Assembly (NCBI RefSeq): GCF_003148825.1
Contig: NZ_QGGZ01000001.1
Coordinates: 186,001 to 250,000, forward strand
DNA from: Streptomyces sp. CG 926
GTDB lineage: Bacteria > Actinomycetota > Actinomycetes > Streptomycetales > Streptomycetaceae
Reading direction: 5' to 3'
DNA length: 64,000 bases
Shown: one piece after another, positions 49,906 to 59,327 of the stretch
How the letters are laid out: every line of letters starts with the position of its first letter
Position numbering within the stretch: position 1 is the first letter of the stretch
The notes under the pieces: generated by a model
Databases searched by the model: none
The model's input: the letters and a program-made list of their open reading frames with translations, nothing else
What the model was told of the DNA's origin: nothing
Position numbers and translations under genes: made by a program

Positions 49906-50955
49906 TCAGGCCGTGGCGTCGGGCCAGCCCAGCAGCCGTGAGCCGATCACCGCGGTCTGGAGGGTGTAGCGGTCCGCCGGGTCCGCCGGGTCCGCGCCGG
50001 TGAGGGTGTGGACGCGTCCGAGCCGGTACGTCAGGGCGCGCACGCTGAGCGAGAGCCGGCGGGCGGTCTCCGTGGCCACGCAGCCGCTGTCGAAGTAGGC
50101 GGTGAGGGTGTCCAGGAGGGGCTGGTGGCCGCCGCGTGCCTGCCGGAGCGGGCCCAGGACGCTCTCCACGAGGTCGGCCATGGCTTGCCGGTCGCGGCTG
50201 AGGACCGGGTAGACCAGGAGATCGGAGGCGTGCAGCACCGGCCCCTCCAGCCCCATCCGCTCACCGAGGTCGAGGGCGTTGAGGGCCTCCTCGTACGAGT
50301 GGACCACCCCGCCGGGGCCCGGGTGGGAGCGGCCGATGGCGACCCGCCCGCCGTCGGTGGCCGCGTGCGCCTGCTTGGCGAAGTAGGCCAGGACCTCGGG
50401 CTGGTCGCCGGGCGCCACGCAGATGAGGCTGCCGTCCTTGGTGGCCAACAGGATGTGCCGGTTTCCGAATCGGCCGAGGACCGCTTCCTCGATGCGGCGC
50501 GCCACGGGGTAGCCGTCACCGTACGACTCGGGACCGGCGGCCACGGCCACCGCGTGGGCCTGCGACAGGCGCAGCCCGAACCGTTCGGCCCGCTCCGCCA
50601 ACAGGCCCAGCCCGCTGCGCCCGTACAGCAGGTCGTCGATGAACTCGCGGCGGGCCGCCTCTTCCTGGCGGACCGCCTGACGCTGGGACCGTTCGTACCC
50701 CTCGACGAACGCGTCCACCGCCTGCTCCACCGCGGCCAGCAACGGCGTCTGCGATCGCGTCGGGACGCTCTGGGCGGCGGCCAGGTGGTCCCGTATCAGC
50801 CCGCGCAACGGCAGGCCCGCCTCCGCCGCCAGCTGCCCTTCGGCACGGCGGGACTCGAGCTCGGTACGGGTGAGGCGGCGCCCCGTGGCACACGCCTGGC
50901 GCAGTATGTCGACATACCCGCCGAGCCGAGCCTCCGACGCTTCCTGGTCCGCCAC
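49906..50955 (-). CDS. PucR/CdaR-family regulator
   Basis: A 349-residue regulator. The N-terminal half is helical, the middle (AHAVAVAAGPESYGD to VAIGRSHPGPGGVVHSYEEALNAL) is the GGDEF-like module of PucR proteins. The C-terminus LLDTLTAYFDSGCVATETARRLSLSVRALTYRLGRVHTLTG is the HTH_30 DNA-binding domain. Such proteins respond to small metabolites. No obvious target lies beside it; the NfeD/flotillin genes are downstream on the same strand. Confidence 0.87.
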   Translation of the reverse strand: MADQEASEARLGGYVDILRQACATGRRLTRTELESRRAEGQLAAEAGLPLRGLIRDHLAAAQSVPTRSQTPLLAAVEQAVDAFVEGYERSQRQAVRQEEAARREFIDDLLYGRSGLGLLAERAERFGLRLSQAHAVAVAAGPESYGDGYPVARRIEEAVLGRFGNRHILLATKDGSLICVAPGDQPEVLAYFAKQAHAATDGGRVAIGRSHPGPGGVVHSYEEALNALDLGERMGLEGPVLHASDLLVYPVLSRDRQAMADLVESVLGPLRQARGGHQPLLDTLTAYFDSGCVATETARRLSLSVRALTYRLGRVHTLTGADPADPADRYTLQTAVIGSRLLGWPDATA

Positions 50956-51148
50956 GTTCTTCCCCCTGTCCCGACGTGCGCTTTCACCCGTCAGCGCCTC
51001 GGAACCAGGGTGGCACGCGCGTCAGCTCACCTCGTCGACAATGCCTGGACGGCTGACGCCTCGCATCGGCCTGGTGCGTACGCGTCAGGCGGCTGCGTGG
51101 CCGCGCCTTGAGGTGGCGAGGCCACGCCCACCAGTCAGGGCCGTGGCC

Positions 51149-51313
51149 TCAACGGCGCCGCCGCATCGTTATCAGGATCTCGTTCAGTACGGCTGCGGCA
51201 GCTCGCCGGCGAGCCGGGCGCGAGGACCACACAGCCGGAAGAATCACGCCGGTGAACAGTGCCGTGAACATCAGGGCCAGTAGCAGCATCGCGTGTGAGG
51301 TCAGCCAGAGCAC
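51149..51313 (-). CDS. Possible small membrane protein
   Basis: A 54-residue reading frame starting at GTG with AAGGA 6 bp upstream. It has one strong membrane segment (MLLLALMFTALFTGVILPAVW) and a basic Arg/Ala-rich tail ending ITMRRRR. It is divergent from the NACHT gene. Small membrane effectors occur beside STAND proteins, but this could equally be a random frame. It resembles no family I recognise. Confidence 0.35.
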   Translation of the reverse strand: MLWLTSHAMLLLALMFTALFTGVILPAVWSSRPARRRAAAAVLNEILITMRRRR

Positions 51314-51484
51314 CCAGATTCCTTCCCCTCGGACGGCCACCGGGTGCGGCCGCAGACCAAGAGTGCGATCACCACGGTCCCGTAGAGCTGATCGCTGAAG
51401 AAAGCCGAAGGCGGTGGAATCGGCGCAGGTCACGACATACGCTGGCAACGGTTTGCCTGAAGCTGGCGGAATCGGGGGTGCCGG

Positions 51485-54400
51485 ATGGGGGATGCGACGG
51501 GCGCCGTGGCGGACTTCTGCGCCACTCTCCGCCGCACCGTGCGCGGCTGTGGTGTGTCGCAGGCAGAGCTCGCCCGGGTGCTGAATCGGAGCGAATCGGC
51601 CGTCTCCATGCTCCTGAACGGCCAGCGCACGAGAGCCCCGCAACTGGACGAAATTTTACCCATCGTGAACCACTGCCGTGGCCGCGCCGGCAGTCACACC
51701 CCGCCGGGCCTCTTCCTGGATCCGGCATGGTGGCGTTCACGCCTGGCTGAACTGCAGAACACGGCGGAGGGCGAGCGACAGCGACGGCCGAGGCATGCAC
51801 AGGAGCGGCTGCCCATCGCGCTGCCTGAGGATGTCCCGTTCGACTTCGAATCCGCCGTCGAGGTCCTGGTTGGTCGCCGGGGCGGTTTCGACGGCAAGGA
51901 CACCAAGATTCTAGGACCGCTCAGCCTGATCGGCGCTGCACCCGCCGAACTGAGCCAACTCTTCGCGGGCTTCGGAGCGCGGGTCCGCGCGAGCAGCGGC
52001 ATCGCGAGGACTGCACTGTTGTGCGCGGCGGACGTCGTCCTCCTCGTGGGCGCCTTCTGTGACGCCGTCGGCCGGCTGGGGGCCGTACGCGACGCTGAGG
52101 CGACAAGGCAGGATGACCTCCAGTCACAGGTGCTCGAAGAGCTCGGTCGGGTGGTGCTCGGATCCACCCGCGCCCGACCCCCGTCCGAACTCCGTGCCGA
52201 GATCGCGACCGCCTACGCAGCTTCCGCCGACCTGATGGCCTTCGGGGGCTTCAGCGGGGCGTCGCAGGAGGAACTCGCGCACCTGGCCCTGCGCCGGTAC
52301 GAGGCCCTGCACGCCGAGGTCACCTGGGGCTGTCCGGAGCTTCGCCTCACCTCCGAGACGTACGATCCCGATGAGCAGGAGCAGCAGGCCACCGCAGATC
52401 GGGTCGGTCTCATCGAACTTGCTTTTCTCCTTGGTGAGTTCGCGCACGGCGACTCGGCCACGGCGCGGCAACGTGGGCTGCTGCGGACACCGATCGCGGC
52501 CGCCGACGGGTCGGGGCCATCCATTCCCTCCCTGGCCTCCGGCTACGTGAACCCGGCCTTCCGTACAGCCGGACGCCCGGCCGACTGGCGGCTGTCCGCC
52601 GACACCTGGTGGGATGCCCGGCCCCTCCAGGAGGACATCGCGGGATTCATCGCCGCGCACCTTCTCACCCACCAGGCCACCCAAGCGCCCCTGCTGGTAC
52701 TCGGCCACCCGGGCTCGGGAAAGTCGCTGCTCATGAAGCTCATAGCGGCCCGATTACCGCAATCGGAGTTCTCCTGCCTACACGTCGAGCTCCGGCACGT
52801 TCCCGCCGAACTCGACCTTCAGGAACAACTCGAGTGGGCCCTGTTCAAGTCGACCGGTCATCGGGCTCCTTGGCCGGACGCCCTGCCCTCCGGCGAGACC
52901 GTCCGTGTGGTGCTGCTGGACGGGTTGGACGAGCTGATCCAAGCGGGCGCGGGCAGGCTCGACATGGGCAGACAGTTGCGGTATCTGGGAAGTATCGAGG
53001 AACTCCAACAGCGCGAATACGAGCTGGGCCGACCAGTCGTCTTCGTCGTGACGAGCCGAACCGTCGTTGCCGACCAGGTACTGACGCCTACGGCCGCCAC
53101 CGTCCTACGGCTCGAGCCCTTCGACGACGCGCGCATCGTCTGTTGGCTGGAAGTCTGGCAGGCAACGAACCGACGTTACTTCAACTCACATGACATCGAA
53201 CCACTGACATGGGACCTGGTGCGCCCGTACCGGGATCTGGCGCGCCATTCGCTGCTCCTGCTCATGCTCGCGCTGTACGAAGCGACCGGAAACCCACTAC
53301 GGCGCCTGGGCGACCGGGACATCCGCCGCGCCGATCTCTACGAGCGGCTTCTGGTGGAGTTCGTCCGGCGCCAAGTCGTCAAACACAGCGCCCCGCTGTC
53401 CCCTTCCGCCGAAGCCGAAGCCGTCGAAAGGGAGCTCGGGCGACTGGGCGCGATCGCCATCGGAATGTTCAACCGCCGCAGACAAAGCATTACGTCGGAC
53501 GAAGCGGATCTCGATCTCGACGGCCTTCTCGGCGAGACCGGCTCCGCGCTGCTGTTCGGCCGGTTCTTCTTCGTCCACGAAGCACACGCGGTGGTCGCGG
53601 AGGAACGCCTGCGCTCGTACGAGTTCCTGCATGCGACGTTCGGTGAATACCTGGTCGCCCGGTCGGTGTGTGACGAGCTGCGGCGGATGCTCACCGGACC
53701 GGAGGGGGCGGCGGCAGGCTGCGACGACGCCAAGTTCCGATCGTTGCTGTCGTTCGTCCCCCTCAGCGACCGTGCCCACGTCCTCGACACCCTCAGGGAA
53801 CTGGCCGGACCCGCAGGACCGCTCCGTCACCCCGGTTTGCCGGCGCTTCTGCGGATCCTGTTCCACGCGGCCGACCGGGCCGGTGACGGACAGTCCGATG
53901 CCGAATACCACCCGGCCGCCCGCCGGCGCACTGAGCGAGATGCGGTCTACCAGGCGAACCTCCTCCTGCTTGCCCTTGTCGTCGAGGACGGCGTCCGGGT
54001 CTCGGAATTCCTGGAAGTCGCGGACCCGGTCGACCGGTGGTGGCGATACGCACAATTCTGGCGTTCCCAGTTCGGGGAGGCGTCCTGGGAATCCTTCGCT
54101 CGCTTTGTGTCTGTGGAGAAGGCCACCACGGTGAGCGTAGGTGTCCACACGGGCGGCAATCCCGAGCCCGCGAGCGACCTGCAGCTGTTCTTTCGGGGGA
54201 CCACCGAACTCTCGGACGACGTGTCCTGGATCCTGCCCGGTACTGTGCTGGGGCCGACCGCGTACTACGACACGCGAGGCGTGAATGCCGCCGATCTGAC
54301 CGAGCGGCTGTCCTTCATGTGCGACACGGACGTGCAGCACGTACTGCACGCGCTGGCACCGCTGTTGCGAAATTTGCCCAACACCCTGCGCACATACCGC

Positions 54401-55168
54401 GTCGACGAGGAGCAGCGAGCCGTGTCGGGGGCGCACGCCCTCATGGGTCTGCTGTGCCGGGACATGGGCCGGCCACTTGCCGCCCACTACGCCGATGTCT
54501 TGGACGTGCTGCGACATCTGCCCGAGCCTGAGCGCCCACCCGTCACGGATTTCCTCGTTCGCCACCTCGTCCATGACGCCGCCGAACTGCCGGAAGAGCT
54601 CGTGCGATCCCTTCTCGTCGAGGTGATCCGGCCAGGTGCCGCGGGCGATGGCGCGCTGTGGGGTGGGCTGTGGCCCGTGGTGGAGGAGTACGTGATCAGC
54701 GGGTTGGCTCGGGTGGACCCGAAGGAGGGGAATGCAGAGTTCAAGGCATTGGTCGGACACCTTCGCCGGTACGCGGCGCTGTTCCACGAACCTCGGGAAC
54801 GGCTGCTACAGATACTGCGGGAGGCGGGGAGCACCCAGGTCTGGGCGGAGCGAGACCGGGGCCCGCGAAGCTCGGCTCTGGAGCGGGGGCACGCACTCCT
54901 CGATGCGATGCCCGCGGACGATCGCGAGCCCGGAATGGTCATCGGGCTGCTGCGGCTGGCCCACGAACTAGGAGAGCGGGAGTGGCTGGACACGCATGCG
55001 GAGCCACTCCTCCTGACTCTACGGCCGACGGACGTGCTCAGGATGCGCGCGAGCGATGTCGACGTTCTGCGGCCCGTGGTGCGGGACGCTGGGCTGCTGG
55101 CCTCGTTCAGGACGATCCAAGATGTCTGGCGCGGCCCCACTGAGGGCAGCGAGATGGACCCGTTCTAG
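51485..55168 (+). CDS. HTH-NACHT STAND NTPase (NLR-like)
   Basis: A 1227-residue protein. An XRE-like helix-turn-helix (VSQAELARVLNRSESAVSML, about residues 24-44) is followed by a helical region of about 300 residues without a recognised effector. The NACHT NTPase comes next, with Walker A GHPGSGKS (407-414) and Walker B VVLLDGLDEL with the NACHT-type DGLDE, followed by FVVTSRTVV. The NACHT-associated YEFLHATFGEYLVARSV lies further on, and a 450-residue helical C-terminus may be the sensor. Related bacterial NLR-like proteins defend against phage. Codons 58 and 424 are TTA, and codon use is less biased than in neighbouring genes, suggesting acquired DNA. Confidence 0.85.
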   Translation: MGDATGAVADFCATLRRTVRGCGVSQAELARVLNRSESAVSMLLNGQRTRAPQLDEILPIVNHCRGRAGSHTPPGLFLDPAWWRSRLAELQNTAEGERQRRPRHAQERLPIALPEDVPFDFESAVEVLVGRRGGFDGKDTKILGPLSLIGAAPAELSQLFAGFGARVRASSGIARTALLCAADVVLLVGAFCDAVGRLGAVRDAEATRQDDLQSQVLEELGRVVLGSTRARPPSELRAEIATAYAASADLMAFGGFSGASQEELAHLALRRYEALHAEVTWGCPELRLTSETYDPDEQEQQATADRVGLIELAFLLGEFAHGDSATARQRGLLRTPIAAADGSGPSIPSLASGYVNPAFRTAGRPADWRLSADTWWDARPLQEDIAGFIAAHLLTHQATQAPLLVLGHPGSGKSLLMKLIAARLPQSEFSCLHVELRHVPAELDLQEQLEWALFKSTGHRAPWPDALPSGETVRVVLLDGLDELIQAGAGRLDMGRQLRYLGSIEELQQREYELGRPVVFVVTSRTVVADQVLTPTAATVLRLEPFDDARIVCWLEVWQATNRRYFNSHDIEPLTWDLVRPYRDLARHSLLLLMLALYEATGNPLRRLGDRDIRRADLYERLLVEFVRRQVVKHSAPLSPSAEAEAVERELGRLGAIAIGMFNRRRQSITSDEADLDLDGLLGETGSALLFGRFFFVHEAHAVVAEERLRSYEFLHATFGEYLVARSVCDELRRMLTGPEGAAAGCDDAKFRSLLSFVPLSDRAHVLDTLRELAGPAGPLRHPGLPALLRILFHAADRAGDGQSDAEYHPAARRRTERDAVYQANLLLLALVVEDGVRVSEFLEVADPVDRWWRYAQFWRSQFGEASWESFARFVSVEKATTVSVGVHTGGNPEPASDLQLFFRGTTELSDDVSWILPGTVLGPTAYYDTRGVNAADLTERLSFMCDTDVQHVLHALAPLLRNLPNTLRTYRVDEEQRAVSGAHALMGLLCRDMGRPLAAHYADVLDVLRHLPEPERPPVTDFLVRHLVHDAAELPEELVRSLLVEVIRPGAAGDGALWGGLWPVVEEYVISGLARVDPKEGNAEFKALVGHLRRYAALFHEPRERLLQILREAGSTQVWAERDRGPRSSALERGHALLDAMPADDREPGMVIGLLRLAHELGEREWLDTHAEPLLLTLRPTDVLRMRASDVDVLRPVVRDAGLLASFRTIQDVWRGPTEGSEMDPF

Positions 55169-55292
55169 GTGCGAGCCGGCGCATCGAGGCCGGAACTGTC
55201 CCCCGAGGCGAGCTGCTCATCAGCGAGGTTTCATCGAGGCAGCCACCGATCGGCTTCTCTTGCAAAACCGACGAGCGAGCTCGGAAAAGACG

Positions 55293-55330
55293 AAGGGCCT
55301 TGTCTCATCTGAGTGAAACAAGGCCCTTCT
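55293..55330 (-). terminator. Terminator of the tRNA-Pro gene
   Basis: Arms GAAGGGCCTTGT (55293-55304) and ACAAGGCCCTTC (55319-55330), 12 perfect pairs. On the minus strand the hairpin is followed by GTCTTTTCC, a short T-tract. A classical intrinsic terminator directly behind the tRNA. Confidence 0.85.
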
Positions 55331-55355
55331 CTACGACTACGGAGCGAGCTCCGAG

Positions 55356-55429
<74 letters not shown>

Positions 55430-55537
55430 TTGTGCCTGCGACCTGGGGTTTCCCCCTGCTCGGCGGCACATGCAGAACATTACCCCACGCCGAGGGGTGT
55501 GCATGCACGGGTAATCGGCGCGGGGCAGGATGGGGTG

Positions 55538-56011
55538 GTGAACGCACGGGATCGGGATGTCGACGGGCGGGCGCGCAGTGCGCGGCCCAGGGATGGGCTG
55601 GGGCGGCCGCTCGCCTACGGGGAGGCCGGGGTGGAGCGGCAGCCCGAGGGGGTGGTGCGCTCCCCCGGGGAGACGGTGCGGGAGGCGCAGCGGCTGCTGG
55701 ACGCCGGGATGCCGTTCCACGCGCACGAGGTGTTCGAGGACGCCTGGAAGTCCGGGCCCGAGGCCGCGGCCCCGCTCTGGCGGGGGCTCGCGCAGCTCGC
55801 CGTCGGGTTGACGCACGCCGCACGCGGCAACACGGTCGGCGGGGCGCGGCTGCTGCGGCGCGGGGCCGCCGGGATCGAGGGGCTGGACGGGGTCCCCTAC
55901 GGGGTCGACGTGCCGGGCCTGGTCCGGTGGGCCGGTGAGCTGGCCGGTCGGGTGGCGGACGGGGGCCCGGCGGTCGACGCCGCGCGGGAGGCGCCGAGGC
56001 TGGGGGGTTAG
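55538..56011 (+). CDS. DUF309 protein
   Basis: A 157-residue protein with the DUF309 signature FHAHEVFEDAWKSG, where His, Glu and Trp are the conserved residues, followed by WRGLAQLAVGLTHAARGN. Function of the family is unknown. The GTG at 55538 lies 6 bp after CAGGAT, consistent with a leaderless transcript; a GTG 3 bp earlier is possible. It overlaps the stop of the convergent VOC gene by 4 bp. Confidence 0.82.
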   Translation: MNARDRDVDGRARSARPRDGLGRPLAYGEAGVERQPEGVVRSPGETVREAQRLLDAGMPFHAHEVFEDAWKSGPEAAAPLWRGLAQLAVGLTHAARGNTVGGARLLRRGAAGIEGLDGVPYGVDVPGLVRWAGELAGRVADGGPAVDAAREAPRLGG

Positions 56012-56400
56012 CCCGCCGGCTGGAGGAGGTCCCAGCGGTTGCCGTACAGGTCTTCGAAGACGGCGACCGAGCCGTACGCCTCGTGGCGCGGCTCCTCCAG
56101 GAAGCGGACTCCCTCCGCGGTCATGCGCGCGTGGTCGCCGGCGAAGTCGTCGGTGTAGAGGAAGTGGCCGACGCGGCCGCCGGTCTGGTCGCCGACGCGG
56201 GAGCGCTGGGCGTCGTCCTTCGCCCGGGCCAGGAGGAGCGCGGATTCGGTGGCGCCGGGCGGGCGGACCACGACCCAGCGGGAGCCGTCCGGGCGTGCGG
56301 TGTCCTCGGCGAGGTCGAAGCCGAGGGCGCGGGTGTAGAAGTCGATGGCCTCGTCGTAGTCGTGGACGAGGAGGGCCGTGAGGGCGATGTGCGATGCCAT
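56008..56400 (-). CDS. VOC-family (glyoxalase/bleomycin-resistance-like) protein
   Basis: A 130-residue single vicinal-oxygen-chelate domain pair. Strands IALTALLVHDYDEAIDFYTRALGFDL and the C-terminal VAVFEDLYGNRWDLLQP are typical, with metal ligands expected at His and Glu/Asp positions. It could be a glyoxalase, dioxygenase or drug-binding protein. On the minus strand CACAAT lies 6 bp before the ATG, suggesting a leaderless mRNA. Confidence 0.85.
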   Translation of the reverse strand: MASHIALTALLVHDYDEAIDFYTRALGFDLAEDTARPDGSRWVVVRPPGATESALLLARAKDDAQRSRVGDQTGGRVGHFLYTDDFAGDHARMTAEGVRFLEEPRHEAYGSVAVFEDLYGNRWDLLQPAG

Positions 56401-56404
56401 GCCC

Positions 56405-57046
56405 TCATTGTGTCCCGGGCGTCCCCGCCAGCAGGACTACGTCGAGTCGGCGGGGGCCGTGGACGCCCTCCATCCGGTCGAGTTCGATGTCGCTGGTGGC
56501 GGAGGGGCCGGAGATCCAGGTCAAGGGACGGGTCGGGTCCAGGAGCGGCAGGGCCTGCGGGACGGAGTCCACCACCTGGTCCGGTACCCGGATCACACAG
56601 ATGTGGTGGTCCGGGATCAGGGTGATGCGGCGCCGGCCCTGGTCGGGGCCGCCGTCGAGGACGATCGTGCCGGTCTCGGCGACGGCCAGGGCGCAGCCGG
56701 TGACCACGCTGTCGACCCGGTCCAGTTCGTACGGGGTGGAGGCCGCCCGGTCGGGTACACGGGTGGGCCCCTCGGGCGCGAGCCAGTGCGGGGGCAGGCC
56801 GGGCGGGACGAGCACCGACCGGGCACCCCGCTCGGCGAGCAGCCGCGTCAGCAGCGCGGGGAGTTCCGCGCCGTCGGTGCGGTGGACGACGGCCCGGTAC
56901 TCGGCGAGGTGGGCGGCGAGCAGGTCCACCCGCTGCGCCGGGGTGCGGACGCCGTGGACGGGGAGGTAGTCGCGCGGGATCTCCACGGACGGGCCGTCGG
57001 GCAGCGCCCGGCGGATCCGGCCCAGGATGCGGTCCTTGCTGCTCAT
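56405..57046 (-). CDS. lutC: LutC/YkgG-type LUD-domain protein of lactate utilisation
   Basis: A 213-residue LUD-domain protein. It begins SSKDRILGRIRRAL and contains AVAETGTIVLDGG and the HHICVIRVPDQVVDSVPQAL segment typical of LutC. Its ATG overlaps the stop of the LutB gene by 4 bp. Together with LutA and LutB it would form the iron-sulfur L-lactate oxidising complex. Last gene of the operon. Confidence 0.9.
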   Translation of the reverse strand: MSSKDRILGRIRRALPDGPSVEIPRDYLPVHGVRTPAQRVDLLAAHLAEYRAVVHRTDGAELPALLTRLLAERGARSVLVPPGLPPHWLAPEGPTRVPDRAASTPYELDRVDSVVTGCALAVAETGTIVLDGGPDQGRRRITLIPDHHICVIRVPDQVVDSVPQALPLLDPTRPLTWISGPSATSDIELDRMEGVHGPRRLDVVLLAGTPGTQ

Positions 57047-58575
57047 CGTGGGGTGCTCCGTTCCCGGGCCCACCAGTCGCGGAAGGACTCCGCCCGCACG
57101 GCGGGCAGTTCGCGGCTGTCGGTCCAGGCCCGCCCGGCCCCGGGGAGCCGGCGTGGGGCCAGCCGCCGGGCCCTGGCCAGCAGGCGCTCCCCCGCGCGCA
57201 GGGCCCCCGGACGGTCCAGGAGCAGCCGGGCGGCCCGCATGGCGGCCCGTTCGGCGGTGTGGCCGTCGGCCGGGCGCAGGGTGACGCGGATGCCGGCGTG
57301 GGTCACCGGGCCGCCCTGGGCGACGCGTTCGCGGAGGTGGACGAGGACCTCGGGGATGTCGATGGCGACCGGGCAGACCTCGTAGCAGGCTCCGCACAGG
57401 GTGGAGGCGTAGGGCAGGGAGGCGTCGATCTCGCTGCCGGTGCCGCGCAGTTGGGGGCTGAGGATGGCCCCGATGGGGCCCGGGTAGACGGAGCCGTAGG
57501 CGTGGCCGCCGGCGCGTTCGTAGACCGGGCAGACGTTGAGGCAGGCGGAGCAGCGGATGCAGCGCAGGGCCTGGCGGCCGGTCTCGTCGGCGAGGGTGTC
57601 GGTGCGGCCGTTGTCGAGGAGGACGAGGTGGAAGGCGGTGGGCCCGTCGCCCTCCGTGGTGCCGGTCCACATCGTCGTGTACGGGTTCATCCGCTCGGCC
57701 GTCGAGGAGCGCGGCAGCGTCTGGAGGAAGACCTCCAGGTCGCGGAAGGTGGGCACGACCTTCTCGATGCCGACGACGGAGATCAGGGTCTCGGGCAGTG
57801 TCAGGCACATCCGGCCGTTGCCCTCGGACTCCAGGACGACCATCGTGCCGGTCTCGGCGATCATGAAGTTGGCCCCGGACACGGCGACCTTGGCGCGCAG
57901 GAACTTCTCGCGCAGGTGCAGGCGTGCCGCCTCGGCGAGTTCCCGCGGGTCGTCGCCGAGGGATGCGGGGGCGGGCCGGCCCCAGTCGCCCATCTCGGCG
58001 CGGAAGATGTCGCGGATCTCGGCCCGGTTGCGGTGGATGGCCGGGACCAGGATGTGGGAGGGGCGGTCGTGGCCGAGCTGCACGATGAGTTCGGCGAGGT
58101 CGGTCTCGTACGCGGCGATTCCCGCGGCCTCCAGGGCCTCGTTGAGCCCGATCTCCTGGGTGGCCATGGACTTGACCTTGACGACCTCCCGTTCGCCGGT
58201 GGCGCGGACCAGCTCCGTGACGATCCGGTTGGCCTCGTCGGCGTCGGCGGCCCAGTGGACGGTGCCGCCGGCCGCCGTGACCGCCTCCTCCAACTGCAGC
58301 AGGTAGCGGTCGAGATGGCGCAGCGTGTGGTCCTTGACGGCCTTACCGGCGGCGCGCAGCAGGTCCCAGTCGGCGAGTTCGGCGACGGCCCGCGCGCGTT
58401 TGTCGCGGATGGTGTGCGTGGCGTGCCGGAGGTTGGCGCGCAGCACCTCGTCGTGTACGCCCTCGCGCGCCGCCTCAGGGAACGGGGGCGCGGCCGCCAT
58501 GGCGGGGGGCGTGGCCGACTCGGCGACCGGCATGGCGCGCGGCATGGCCGGCATGCCCAGGTAGGTGCCCGTCAC
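57043..58575 (-). CDS. lutB: LutB-type iron-sulfur protein of lactate utilisation
   Basis: A 510-residue protein. The LUD domain includes VKVKSMATQEIGLNEALE and AVSGANFMIAETGTMVVLESEGN. Two 4Fe-4S motifs follow, CIRCSACLNVCPVYE and CGACYEVCPVAIDIP. It ends with an Arg-rich tail and DWWARE. GTG 58575 overlaps the LutA stop (GTGA); an ATG 21 bp later is an alternative start. The N-terminus has a Met/Ala/Pro-rich stretch of about 30 residues not usual for the family. Confidence 0.9.
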   Translation of the reverse strand: MTGTYLGMPAMPRAMPVAESATPPAMAAAPPFPEAAREGVHDEVLRANLRHATHTIRDKRARAVAELADWDLLRAAGKAVKDHTLRHLDRYLLQLEEAVTAAGGTVHWAADADEANRIVTELVRATGEREVVKVKSMATQEIGLNEALEAAGIAAYETDLAELIVQLGHDRPSHILVPAIHRNRAEIRDIFRAEMGDWGRPAPASLGDDPRELAEAARLHLREKFLRAKVAVSGANFMIAETGTMVVLESEGNGRMCLTLPETLISVVGIEKVVPTFRDLEVFLQTLPRSSTAERMNPYTTMWTGTTEGDGPTAFHLVLLDNGRTDTLADETGRQALRCIRCSACLNVCPVYERAGGHAYGSVYPGPIGAILSPQLRGTGSEIDASLPYASTLCGACYEVCPVAIDIPEVLVHLRERVAQGGPVTHAGIRVTLRPADGHTAERAAMRAARLLLDRPGALRAGERLLARARRLAPRRLPGAGRAWTDSRELPAVRAESFRDWWARERSTPR

Positions 58576-59327
58576 GGCAGCGGTTCCTCCTCGGTGGCAG
58601 CCAGGATCTCGGCGAGGTGCAGGGCCCGCATCGGGCTGTCCGCGCGGCGCAGCAGGCCGTCCAGGTGGGCCAGGCAGGAGTTGTCGGCGCCGCACAGCAC
58701 CTGGGCGCCGGTGCCGACCGCTGCCGTGATCTTGTCGCTGCCCATGGCGGTCGAGACGTCGGGATTCTTGACGGCGAAGGTACCGCCGAAGCCGCAGCAC
58801 TCCTCGGCGCCCGGCAGCTCGAGAAGGTCCAGGCCCTTGACCGCGGCCAGCAGCCGGCGCGGCCGGTCTCCGAGCCCCAGGCCGCGCAGGCCGTGACAGG
58901 AGGGGTGGTAGGTGACGGTGTGCGGGAAGTACGCGCCGACGTCGGTCACCCCGAGCACGTCGACCAGGAACTCGGTCAGCTCGTACACGCGCGGCGCGAG
59001 GGCGGCGGCCGCCTCGGCGAGCTCGCCGCCGCGCCCCTCCGCCGCCGCCTTCCGGCCGATGCGCGGATAGTGCTCGCGAATCATCGCGGCGCAGGATCCG
59101 GAGGGGGTGACCACGTACTCGTGTCCGGCGAAGGCCCGCGCGGTGCGCCGCATCAGCGGTTCCGTCTCGTACCGGTAGCCGGTGTTGTACTGCGGCTGGC
59201 CGCAGCAGCTCTGGGCCGCCGGGAAGTCCACGCCGACCCCGAGCCGCTCCAGGAGGCGTACGACGGCGATGCCGGTCCGCGGGTAGAACGCGTCGTTGAC
59301 GCAGGTGACGAACAGGGCGGCTCGCAT
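58572..59327 (-). CDS. lutA: LutA-type Cys-rich protein of lactate utilisation
   Basis: A 251-residue protein with two CCG domains. The first contains AQSCCGQPQYNTGY and the second EECCGFGGTFAVKNPDVS, which ligate iron-sulfur or heterodisulfide-type clusters. First gene of lutABC. No ribosome site precedes ATG 59327. TATTGT ends 7 bp upstream on the minus strand, so the mRNA is probably leaderless. The promoter overlaps that of the divergent cobF. Confidence 0.9.
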   Translation of the reverse strand: MRAALFVTCVNDAFYPRTGIAVVRLLERLGVGVDFPAAQSCCGQPQYNTGYRYETEPLMRRTARAFAGHEYVVTPSGSCAAMIREHYPRIGRKAAAEGRGGELAEAAAALAPRVYELTEFLVDVLGVTDVGAYFPHTVTYHPSCHGLRGLGLGDRPRRLLAAVKGLDLLELPGAEECCGFGGTFAVKNPDVSTAMGSDKITAAVGTGAQVLCGADNSCLAHLDGLLRRADSPMRALHLAEILAATEEEPLP

